A stretch of DNA of 64,000 nucleotides. Source: Maricaulis sp039978735. GTDB taxonomy: Bacteria > Pseudomonadota > Alphaproteobacteria > Caulobacterales > Maricaulaceae. The notes beneath the pieces are model-generated. The model ran no database searches. It saw only the letters and a list, made by a program, of their open reading frames with translations, and had not been told where the DNA came from. The stretch is taken from assembly GCF_039978735.1 (NCBI RefSeq), contig NZ_JBDWAS010000033.1:27877-91876 (forward strand). The letters are read 5' to 3'. Position numbers and translations under genes: made by a program. Below are positions 17,926 through 25,827 of the stretch, in pieces (position 1 is the first letter of the stretch; each line of letters opens with the position of its first letter).

Positions 17926-20900
17926 ATGCTCTGGAAAATCGCCGGATTCGAATTCCGGTTTCAGCTCTTTTCGCCGGCATCCATTGCCATTTTTGCGATC
18001 TTCTTCCTGCTCGTATTCGGCGGGGTGACGATCGACCAGATCCAGGTCGGCGGTGGTGGATCCGTCAACATCAACTCGCCCAATGCGCTGACCATCAACA
18101 TCCTTGTCTTCTCGATATTCGGCGCGATCATACCGACGGTCTTCCTGTCGTCCGGCGTGTTGCGGGACTTCGGGTTCAAGACGTCTGAACTGTTCTATTC
18201 GCGGCCCGTGCGGGAATTCGATTTCGTGCTCGGCCGCTTCATCGGCGGTTTCGTGATCACGGCCCTGGTGTTCTCGGCCGTGCCGCTGGCCTTCCTCATC
18301 GGCAGCGTCATGCCCTGGCTCGACCCGGAACTGGTCGGGCCCACAAATCTCGCTTGGTATCCCTATCTCTTTGCCGTGTTCGGGCTGGTCAATCTGTGGG
18401 TGATCGGCACGATCCTGTTCACGGTCGCCAACTTCACGCGTTCGACCATTGCGACCTATGCGGCCTTCGTGGCGCTGCTGGTCCTCTATTTTGTCGGCGT
18501 CGGCCTGTCTCAGTCCCAACCGGACCTGCGTGACACGCTCGCGCTGATCGACCCCTTCGGTTTCAACACATTCGGCGAGGTTACGCGCTATTGGACGGTG
18601 TTCGACCAGAACGAGCGGGTTGTCGCCTTCGAAGGCGTGATGATGCAGAACCGCCTGCTCTGGATCGGCATCGGCCTGGTGCTGCTGGCGATCAATGTCG
18701 CGACCTTCCGCTTCCGACAGGGCAGTTTCAAGCTTCCCGGCCGCAAGGCCGCGGGCGCCGTTGCTCCGGCCGGCGCGGCCAATGCCATCTCCGAAATCGA
18801 GCTGCCGCGCGTGACGCCGAAACTCGATGGTGGAGCCGCCTTCCAGCAATTCCTCGCCCGGCTCAGCTTCGAGTTCAAGGGCGTGGTGTTCAACGTGGCC
18901 TTCTGGATCCTTCTGGTCCTGGGTCTGCTCAACACCGTTCCGGGCTTCTTCCTGGGCAATGAATATTACGGCACACCGAATTACCCGGTGACGCGGATCA
19001 TGATCGACGTCATCAACGGGGCCTTCTCCTGGCTGCCCAGCGTTGTGGTGATCTATTATGCGGCGGAAGTGATGTGGCGCGAGCGCCGGGTCGGCTTCTC
19101 CTACATCGTGGACGCGACGCCGACACCGAGCTGGGTGTTCATGGCGACCAAATTCCTCGCGCTCTGCCTGGTTGTCGTCAGCCTGATCGGCCTGGCTCTG
19201 CTTGCCGGTGGCGTATCCCAGATGATCCAGGGCTTTGCTCCGGTTGAGTGGGATCAGTACGCCCTGCGCGGCCTGGTCGGGATGATCCTGCCGACGGCGA
19301 TTTTCGCAGCCTTGGCGATCTTCGCCCAGGTTCTGATGAATAATCGCTGGCTGGGCATGGCCTTCATGCTGGTCTTCCTGATCGTCTCCATCGTGATGTC
19401 GCAGATGGGGCTCGATCACAATCTCTACCAGTATGGCGGCACGCCCGGTGCGCCCTATTCGGACATGAACGGCTATGGCCACTTCCTCGGCATTTCGCTG
19501 TGGTTCTATGCCTACTGGTCGTTCTGGGCGCTGCTTCTGCTCGTCCTGTCCTACCGGCTCTGGAGCCGCGGGTCGCTGTCGCCGATCCTGGCCCGTCTCG
19601 GGGCCTTCGGCCGCGGCATGACGCCGGCAACGGCGGGTCTGATCGTTGTCGCCCTGGCCGGCATTGCCGGCACAGGCGGCTGGATCTTCTACAACACGAA
19701 TATCCGCAACGAGTACCTGTCCTCTAACGACTTCCGCGGGCTGCAAGCCGAATATGAGCGGGAGTATCTCTATCTGCAGGACGTCGACCAGCCGACCATC
19801 GTGGAAACGGCCTATGAGGTGGACATCTACCCCTCCGAGCGTCGCTATACCGCGCGTGGCCAGTATGTGCTGGAAAACCAGACGGACGCGCCGATCGATA
19901 CGCTGTGGGTGTCCTATGGCTACGGTACGACGGTGCTGTCGCAAGAGGTGCAGGGCGGGCAGGCCGACGCGGAGGATATGCGTTTCCTGACCTATTCCTT
20001 CCGCTTCGACACGCCCATGCAGCCGGGCGAGACGCGCACGTTCGGCTTCTCGGTCGAGCGGGCCAATCCCGGTTTCCGCAATGCGGGCAATGTCAGCACG
20101 GTCAATTACAACGGCACCTTCTTCAACAATGGCGAATCGATGGCCAATATCGGCTTCAACGGCAATTGGCGTCTGCAGGATCGCCAGCAACGCCGGCGTG
20201 AAGGACTGGAACCGATCGACCGGGCCTTCCCGCTGGAAGACGAAAGCCATTGGGACGAGAACGGTCTGACCGGGTCCCACTACGTCACCTTCCGCACGAT
20301 CGTGTCGACCTCGGCCGACCAGATCGCCGTCGCGCCGGGCTATCTGGAACGCGAATGGGAGGAGAATGGCCGCCGGTACTTCGAATACGTGATGGACCGG
20401 CCGATCCTGAACTTCTACTCGTGGCTCTCTGCCGATTATGCGGTGGCCGAGCAGGAGCAGGACGGGATCGATCTGCAGGTCTTCTACCATCCCGACCACG
20501 CCTGGAATGTGGACCGGATGCTCGAGGCCTCGGCCGACTCACTGGCCTATTTCTCGGAGCATTTCAGCCCCTTCCAGTACCGCCAGTTCCGGATCCTGGA
20601 ATTCCCGGCCTACCAGACCTTCGCCCAGTCCTTCCCCAACACGATCCCGTATTCCGAGGGCATCGGCTTCATCGCAAACCTCTCGGACCCGTCGGATATC
20701 GATTATGTCTACTACGTGACCGCGCACGAGGCGGCTCACCAGTGGTGGGCACACCAGGTGCTGGGGGCGAATGTGCAGGGTTCCACCATGCTGGTGGAAA
20801 CCTTCGCCCAGTACTCGGCGCTGATGGTGATGCGCGAGGAATATGGCGAAGACCATATGCGCCGCTTCCTCAAATACGAGCTCGACAGCTATCTGTCGGC

Positions 20901-21516
20901 TCGCGGCTCCGAGTCGATCGAGGAATTGCCGCTCTACCGGGTCGAGAACCAGGCCTACATCCACTACCGCAAGGGTGCCGTGATCATGTATGCCCTGGCC
21001 GATTATCTCGGCGAGGATGTGGTGAACCGCGTCATGCAGCAGCTGATCGCCGAACGGGCCTATTCCACCGACCCGTATGCTACCACGCTCGACTTCCTGC
21101 GCATCCTGCGCGCCGAAGCCGGGCCGGAATGGGAAGGCGTGATCCACGACTTCTTCGAGCGCATCGTCCTGTTCGATCTGGAGGTCACATCGGCGACCGC
21201 CACCGAACGCGAGGACGGGCGCTGGGATGTGGCCCTGGAGATCGAGGCGCACAAGTTCGAGGCCGACGGGGCCGGCGAACAGACCGAGGAGGATATCGAC
21301 TACATGATCGATATCGGCCTGTTCTCGGAGAATCTCGACGATGCCTATGAAGGCAGCGATCACGTGCTCTACATGGAGAAACACCGGATCGACGAGACCA
21401 CAATGCGCATCGAGCTCATCGTCGACGAGCAGCCGCTCTATGCCGGTATCGATCCCTACAACAAGCTGATCGACCGCGACTCCGACGACAATCTCGTCCG
21501 TGTGACAGTCGAATAG
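17926..21516 (+). CDS. ABC-2 permease fused to an M1-type metallopeptidase
   Basis: 1196 residues from the ATG at 17926 behind GAGGGAGG. The N-terminal half (about 1-600) is membrane protein with two ABC-2 permease-like blocks of six or so hydrophobic segments. The C-terminal part (about 630-1196) is a soluble aminopeptidase-N-like domain, with the zinc motif HEAAH at 934-938 and the third ligand Glu at 958 in LVETFAQY. The spacing is 19 residues rather than the usual 18. The GxMEN substrate motif of classical M1 enzymes is not evident; TIPYSEG occupies that place. With the ATPase gene it makes a transporter that could cleave what it exports or protect the envelope. Similar permease/M1 fusions are known in Bacteroidetes and Proteobacteria; substrates are unknown. 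Confidence 0.9.
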   Translation: MLWKIAGFEFRFQLFSPASIAIFAIFFLLVFGGVTIDQIQVGGGGSVNINSPNALTINILVFSIFGAIIPTVFLSSGVLRDFGFKTSELFYSRPVREFDFVLGRFIGGFVITALVFSAVPLAFLIGSVMPWLDPELVGPTNLAWYPYLFAVFGLVNLWVIGTILFTVANFTRSTIATYAAFVALLVLYFVGVGLSQSQPDLRDTLALIDPFGFNTFGEVTRYWTVFDQNERVVAFEGVMMQNRLLWIGIGLVLLAINVATFRFRQGSFKLPGRKAAGAVAPAGAANAISEIELPRVTPKLDGGAAFQQFLARLSFEFKGVVFNVAFWILLVLGLLNTVPGFFLGNEYYGTPNYPVTRIMIDVINGAFSWLPSVVVIYYAAEVMWRERRVGFSYIVDATPTPSWVFMATKFLALCLVVVSLIGLALLAGGVSQMIQGFAPVEWDQYALRGLVGMILPTAIFAALAIFAQVLMNNRWLGMAFMLVFLIVSIVMSQMGLDHNLYQYGGTPGAPYSDMNGYGHFLGISLWFYAYWSFWALLLLVLSYRLWSRGSLSPILARLGAFGRGMTPATAGLIVVALAGIAGTGGWIFYNTNIRNEYLSSNDFRGLQAEYEREYLYLQDVDQPTIVETAYEVDIYPSERRYTARGQYVLENQTDAPIDTLWVSYGYGTTVLSQEVQGGQADAEDMRFLTYSFRFDTPMQPGETRTFGFSVERANPGFRNAGNVSTVNYNGTFFNNGESMANIGFNGNWRLQDRQQRRREGLEPIDRAFPLEDESHWDENGLTGSHYVTFRTIVSTSADQIAVAPGYLEREWEENGRRYFEYVMDRPILNFYSWLSADYAVAEQEQDGIDLQVFYHPDHAWNVDRMLEASADSLAYFSEHFSPFQYRQFRILEFPAYQTFAQSFPNTIPYSEGIGFIANLSDPSDIDYVYYVTAHEAAHQWWAHQVLGANVQGSTMLVETFAQYSALMVMREEYGEDHMRRFLKYELDSYLSARGSESIEELPLYRVENQAYIHYRKGAVIMYALADYLGEDVVNRVMQQLIAERAYSTDPYATTLDFLRILRAEAGPEWEGVIHDFFERIVLFDLEVTSATATEREDGRWDVALEIEAHKFEADGAGEQTEEDIDYMIDIGLFSENLDDAYEGSDHVLYMEKHRIDETTMRIELIVDEQPLYAGIDPYNKLIDRDSDDNLVRVTVE

Positions 21517-21532
21517 CGAAAGCAGAAAACAG

Positions 21533-21565
21533 AACGGCCGGTCCGCCTGGCGGGCCGGCCGTTTT
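21533..21565. terminator. Bidirectional rho-independent terminator
   Basis: Stem AACGGCCGG / CCGGCCGTT plus an inner CCG/CGG pairing, with a TTTT run on the plus side and an AAAA run (21526-21529) that serves the minus side. It ends both the permease-peptidase gene and the convergent minus-strand gene at 21590. Confidence 0.85.
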
Positions 21566-21589
21566 GATTCCGGAGCGAGCGCCTGACCG

Positions 21590-22735
21590 TCAGATTGCCG
21601 CGTGCACGTCGGTATAGTGGATGTCTTCGGAGGTGCGGGTCAGCGAGCGCAGGAAGCTGGGGAAGATGTCCAGCGCGTCGTCGGCCGACAGGCTGCCCTT
21701 CTCCCGGTCGGTCCACCAGTAATTCCAGAACGACGTCACGTGGGTGACCGCCGAGAGGTCGCTGCCCAGCTGGCCGAAATAGGCCGGCGCCTTGAGCAGG
21801 AAGTCGCGGATGGCCGTCGGGTCGCCGCCCTTGCAGAAGCGCGTGTACTGGGCGTCGTAATCGTCGATCACCGTGGTCAGGGCGCTCCAACGATCCTTCG
21901 CCATTTTCAGGATGGCGCGGCGGATATCGTTGACTTCCTTGTTCTCTTCCCAGGTTGCGCCGCGAACGGTGACATTGTTCAGCTCGACCAGGAATTGCCG
22001 CAGCCCGTCGCGGGCCTCGCGGATGCGCCAGCGGTAGTAGAGAATGCCCTTCCAGCCGAAAATGCCCTCTTCATACTGCTCTTCGCTCATGCCGAGAGTT
22101 TCGCGCAGGCCAACGAGTTTCTGCTTGTCCTCGCCGTCCAGAAGCTGGCGGGCGAACTTGCGGGCGCGGTCGTCATTCGGGCTCAGGATCTCGTCGTTGA
22201 AGGCCAGATTGACGATGCCGAAAATCTGCCGGGTCACATGGCCCAGCATCGCTTCCTGCTCGTCCGGCGAGATGTTGAAATAGAAGCGGCCGACGGGGCG
22301 TTCGCCGGTGGCATAGCGGTCGGCGAGCAGGAAAGGGTCGAAGGAGGGCATCGCGGCGAGTTCCTTCACCCGCTGCAGGTCGGCCTCGAATTTCGGATTG
22401 ATCGAGCCGGTGCCCAGGAATTCCTTGAGCCGGCGGTCAAAACCCTTTTCCTCCACAAAGAAGGAGTGCCCGCCCATTGCCAGGTCATCGACGGAAACGG
22501 GGATGATCAGCTTGGTGGCGACCGGATTCTCGGTCAGCAGATAGGGGCGGTCATGGGGGCGAACGGTGTGCTTCAGCATGAAGCTGGCGTTCAGCCGTAT
22601 ATTGCGGAAGAAGGGCTTCGCCGCGAATTCCAGGGTCTGGCCGTATTTGCGGTGGATCGACCACAGGTCGAGAATGCGGGGTGTCGCACCGCCGCGCACG
22701 ATCCGGCGAAGGCTGCTTCTGTCTGACCCGCTCAT
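21590..22735 (-). CDS. Unrecognised protein, paralogue of the gene at 22877-24079
   Basis: 381 residues, soluble, with no signal or membrane segment. I do not recognise the family. It aligns along its length with the next gene upstream: shared blocks are GGAT-RILDL-SI near the N terminus, KHTVR-H-RPY, GGH-FFVEE-GF, LAA-PSFDPF-LA-RY, FNIS, GIFGWKGILYYR, and KAP-YF--GSDLS-V-HV near the C terminus. Such even conservation suggests one compact structured unit. The two genes are tandem on one strand but separated by 141 bp with a strong hairpin, so they are probably expressed separately. Confidence 0.8.
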   Translation of the reverse strand: MSGSDRSSLRRIVRGGATPRILDLWSIHRKYGQTLEFAAKPFFRNIRLNASFMLKHTVRPHDRPYLLTENPVATKLIIPVSVDDLAMGGHSFFVEEKGFDRRLKEFLGTGSINPKFEADLQRVKELAAMPSFDPFLLADRYATGERPVGRFYFNISPDEQEAMLGHVTRQIFGIVNLAFNDEILSPNDDRARKFARQLLDGEDKQKLVGLRETLGMSEEQYEEGIFGWKGILYYRWRIREARDGLRQFLVELNNVTVRGATWEENKEVNDIRRAILKMAKDRWSALTTVIDDYDAQYTRFCKGGDPTAIRDFLLKAPAYFGQLGSDLSAVTHVTSFWNYWWTDREKGSLSADDALDIFPSFLRSLTRTSEDIHYTDVHAAI

Positions 22736-22819
22736 CCATTCCGTCCTGATTGCCCCATCGCTGCAACGCTAGCGGGAACAGTTTAATATCGGATGACCTT
22801 GCGCTTTTGCACTGCATGC

Positions 22820-22852
22820 GGGGCTGCTGCCTGAACGGTGGGCAGCAGCCCC
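22820..22852 (-). terminator. Strong hairpin between the two paralogues
   Basis: A perfect 12-bp stem GGGGCTGCTGCC / GGCAGCAGCCCC with a nine-base loop, 25 bp past the stop of the 22877-24079 gene on the minus strand. On that strand no long U-run follows, but the stem is strong enough to act as a terminator or processing barrier before the second paralogue. Confidence 0.7.
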
Positions 22853-22876
22853 GGCGGGCAGGACGATGGCGCGGTC

Positions 22877-24079
22877 TCAGGCCGCGTCCGTCGTCACGAC
22901 GACCGGTTGGGGGATGGGTGAGCGCAGGCGCCGGCGCGCTTCCGTGGCAGTATGGCTCGCGCCGGGAGAGGTGCGGGTCACGCTGGCGATGAAGTCCGAG
23001 AACAGCGTCACAGCCTCGCGGGCATGCAGGAAGCCCTTGGAATTCTGCTTCGCCCAGTAGCGCCAGTAGCCGGGCACGTGCCCCACCACCGAAAGATCGC
23101 TCCCCACGTCATAGAAGAGCGAGGGCGCTTTCAGGAGGAAGTTGCGGAAACCATGGGCATCCTCGCCGCGGCAGAAGCGGCCGAACACGGTCTCGTACTC
23201 CTCCATCACCGTCGTCAGGCAGGCCCAGCGATGCCGGGTCTCGTCGATGATCGCGCGGCGCATGTGCTGCAGCTCGGAATATTCGTGCTCGCTGGCGCCG
23301 ACGATCGAGACCGCCTTGATCTGCTGGATGAAGCCTTTCAGTGCCGAGAGGGCCTCGTTCATGTGATAGCGATAGTAGAGGATCCCCCGCCAGCCGAAGA
23401 TGCCGGAGCGGAACTCCATCTCGGTCATGTCCAGCGAGCGGCGCAGATCGCTCAGGCGACCGTCCAGGTCGCAGGCCAGCAATTGCCGCGTGAAGCGCAG
23501 GGCGCGTTCCTTGTCCTGCTGGGAATGATCGCCGAAGGCGAGGCTGACCACGTCGACGATCTGGCGCGCCACGGAATCCTCCATGCGCTCCTTCTCGTGA
23601 TCGGAAATGTTGAAATACAGCTCGTCGATCGGCCGGACGTGATCGCGGTAGCGTTCGGCCAGGATGAAAGGATCGAAACTGGGCAGCGCAGCCAGCTCGC
23701 GCAGCCGGATCAGGTCGAGATCCATCAGGTGCGGCTCGTCCGGGCGCTCGAACAGGGTACGCATCTTCTGGGCGAAGCCGATTTCCTCGACGAAGACGGC
23801 ATGCCCGCCCAGCGACAGATCGCTGTCGGCCAGCGGCACCAGAACCTTGGTCACCACCGGCTGGGACGACATCACATAGGGGCGTTCATGGACGCGCACC
23901 GTGTGCTTGATGATGAAGCAGCGGTTCAGGCGCGGATGCAGGAAGAAGGGGTTGGCGCTGTGGCGGTCGTATTCGCCATAGCGCTGGGCGATCGAATACA
24001 GATCCAGGATCCGCGATGTGGCGCCACCCTTGATGATATTGCGCAGATCCGAGCGCATGGTTTCGCGGACACGTGCCAT
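22877..24079 (-). CDS. Unrecognised protein, paralogue of the gene at 21590-22735
   Basis: 400 residues, soluble. Shares with its neighbour the blocks GGATSRILDLYSIAQRYG, KHTVRVHERPY, LGGHAVFVEEIGF, LAALPSFDPFILAERY, YFNISDHEKE, GIFGWRGILYYRYH and GSDLSVVGHVPGYWRYW. Many invariant aromatic and charged residues recur in the same order. No known catalytic motif was identified. The C terminus (about 375-400) differs from the paralogue and is Arg/Pro-rich. A start at 24079 follows GGGAGGGTCCTCG. Duplication followed by divergence is the simple reading; function unknown. Confidence 0.8.
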   Translation of the reverse strand: MARVRETMRSDLRNIIKGGATSRILDLYSIAQRYGEYDRHSANPFFLHPRLNRCFIIKHTVRVHERPYVMSSQPVVTKVLVPLADSDLSLGGHAVFVEEIGFAQKMRTLFERPDEPHLMDLDLIRLRELAALPSFDPFILAERYRDHVRPIDELYFNISDHEKERMEDSVARQIVDVVSLAFGDHSQQDKERALRFTRQLLACDLDGRLSDLRRSLDMTEMEFRSGIFGWRGILYYRYHMNEALSALKGFIQQIKAVSIVGASEHEYSELQHMRRAIIDETRHRWACLTTVMEEYETVFGRFCRGEDAHGFRNFLLKAPSLFYDVGSDLSVVGHVPGYWRYWAKQNSKGFLHAREAVTLFSDFIASVTRTSPGASHTATEARRRLRSPIPQPVVVTTDAA

Positions 24080-24164
24080 CGAGGACCCTCCCAGACAGGT
24101 GTCATAGACCGGCCGGACTTAAGGTGAGGTCTGTCCTCGCGCTCGGAATTGAGTCGAATGCGAT

Positions 24165-24638
24165 CTATCGCCGGGATGCGGCGTGAGCGGGCGGCTTCAG
24201 GCTGGCAAAGAGAAAGCCGGCAGCGGCACCGCCCAGGCACAGGGTCAAGAGGCCGGGCAGGTCGCGGGAGGAGGCGACCGGCGTGATCGTCGCGTCGAGC
24301 ACCTGGCCGTAGAAGGCCGTGATCCCCAGCATGATGGCGGCAATCGCCGCGCCACCGGCGAGGGTGAAGCCCAGCCGCCGCCAGCCGCGTCCCAGAAGAC
24401 GGCCCAGCAGTCCGGCTATCGGGAAGGCGACGGCAAAGCCGACCAGGATCAGCACGAAAAGCGTCGGTGCGAAGCCGGCAAGATCTTGCCGTATCGCATC
24501 CAGCCGGACGGCGGTGGGGATGCTGGCTCCGGCGCGGACGAGAGCCTGCAGGACGACATGCGTGTTGGCGATGCTGACCAGAACGGTCCCCGTCACGACG
24601 GCGAGCAGGTAGACGGCAATCATGCGGGCCGTGGCCAT
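24165..24638 (-). CDS. Small integral membrane protein of unknown function
   Basis: 157 residues with four hydrophobic segments (about 8-27, 55-78, 88-110 and 125-145), joined by short loops with Arg-rich cytoplasmic turns such as GRLLGRGWRRLG. No recognised family or catalytic residue. It diverges from the PQQ sugar dehydrogenase gene across 82 bp and lies 85 bp from the start of the upstream-facing paralogue gene at 24079, so it is probably a single-gene unit. Confidence 0.7.
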   Translation of the reverse strand: MATARMIAVYLLAVVTGTVLVSIANTHVVLQALVRAGASIPTAVRLDAIRQDLAGFAPTLFVLILVGFAVAFPIAGLLGRLLGRGWRRLGFTLAGGAAIAAIMLGITAFYGQVLDATITPVASSRDLPGLLTLCLGGAAAGFLFASLKPPAHAASRR

Positions 24639-24720
24639 GGCGTCCCCCGAATTGGGCTCAACAGCGATGAGCCGAGCCTATAGTGTGACGTCATTGGCGA
24701 CAATTCGCTTGGGGGATGAG

Positions 24721-25821
24721 ATGGCCGGAAAATCGATCGTGCTGGGTCTGGCCCTGATGCTGGCCGCCGCGCCGGGACATGCCCAGACGCAGCTGGAGAC
24801 GCGGGTGGAGGGGCTGGAACACCCCTGGAGCCTCGCCTTCCTGCCCGATGGCCGCATGCTGGTCACCGAGAAGCCGGGCCGCCTGCGCCTTGTGGCGGCG
24901 GATGGAACGCTGTCCGATCCGCTCGCCGGCGTGCCCGAGGTTCTCTATTCCGGCCAGGGCGGTCTGCTGGATGTTGCGTTGCATCCGGATTTCGAGACCA
25001 ATGGCTGGGTCTATCTGACCTGGTCTGAAGGACGCCCGCGGGACAATACGCTGCACCTGGGACGGGGCCGGCTGGAGAGCGGCGCGCTGAGGGATTTCGA
25101 GACGCTGTTCTCGGCCACGCCGCGCCGCCGCACCGATGTCCATTATGGCGGGCGGGTCGCCTTTCTGGCGGACGGCAGCCTGCTGCTGGGGATCGGCGAG
25201 GGCTTCGATTTTCGCGAACAGGCCCAGAATCCGCAAAGCCATTTCGGCAGTTTCGTCCACCTCGCCGATGACGGGGCGCCCTTGAGCGCGGCCTTCGACG
25301 GCGCAGCGCCGGGCGTCTTCTCGATCGGCCATCGCAACCCCCAGGCTGTCGTGGTCGATCCGGACACCGGCACGGTCTACGCCAATGAACACGGGCCGCA
25401 GGGCGGCGACGAGATCAATGTGCTGGCCGAAGGGAATAATTATGGCTGGCCGATTGCCAGCCATGGCATCGACTATACCGGCGCGCTGGTCACGCCGTTT
25501 CAGACCTATGCCGGCATGACCGACCCGATCCATGTCTGGGTGCCCTCGATCGCGCCGGCGGGCATGGCGATCTATCGCGGCGACATGTTCGCGGACTGGG
25601 ATGGCGATCTGCTGGTCGCAGCCCTGATTTCCGGCGATGCCGACGTGCCGTCGGGCCATGTGCGCCGGGTCGATCTGGAAAACGGGGCCGTGGCCGGCGA
25701 AGAGGTGCTGTTCGGCGAACTGGAGGCGCGTATCCGCGATGTCCGGGTGGCGCCCGACGGTGCTGTCTGGCTGGTTACGGACGAGGAAAACGGCCGGCTG
25801 GTGCGGGTGAGCCGGGAGTAG
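24721..25821 (+). CDS. PQQ-dependent aldose sugar dehydrogenase, YliI/Asd type
   Basis: 366 residues from the ATG at 24721, preceded by GGGGGATGAG; the open frame further upstream has no ribosome site. A signal peptide ends at AAPGHAQ (about residue 22), so the enzyme is periplasmic. The six-bladed beta-propeller motifs of soluble aldose dehydrogenases are present: HPWSLAFLPDGRMLVTE, GGLLDVALHPDF, HYGGRVAF, IGHRNPQ and NEHGPQGGDE, the last near the PQQ and calcium site. These enzymes oxidise aldoses to lactones and pass electrons to the respiratory chain. It is convergent with the RND gene, with 6 bp between stops. Confidence 0.93.
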   Translation: MAGKSIVLGLALMLAAAPGHAQTQLETRVEGLEHPWSLAFLPDGRMLVTEKPGRLRLVAADGTLSDPLAGVPEVLYSGQGGLLDVALHPDFETNGWVYLTWSEGRPRDNTLHLGRGRLESGALRDFETLFSATPRRRTDVHYGGRVAFLADGSLLLGIGEGFDFREQAQNPQSHFGSFVHLADDGAPLSAAFDGAAPGVFSIGHRNPQAVVVDPDTGTVYANEHGPQGGDEINVLAEGNNYGWPIASHGIDYTGALVTPFQTYAGMTDPIHVWVPSIAPAGMAIYRGDMFADWDGDLLVAALISGDADVPSGHVRRVDLENGAVAGEEVLFGELEARIRDVRVAPDGAVWLVTDEENGRLVRVSRE

Positions 25822-25827
25822 GCAGGC

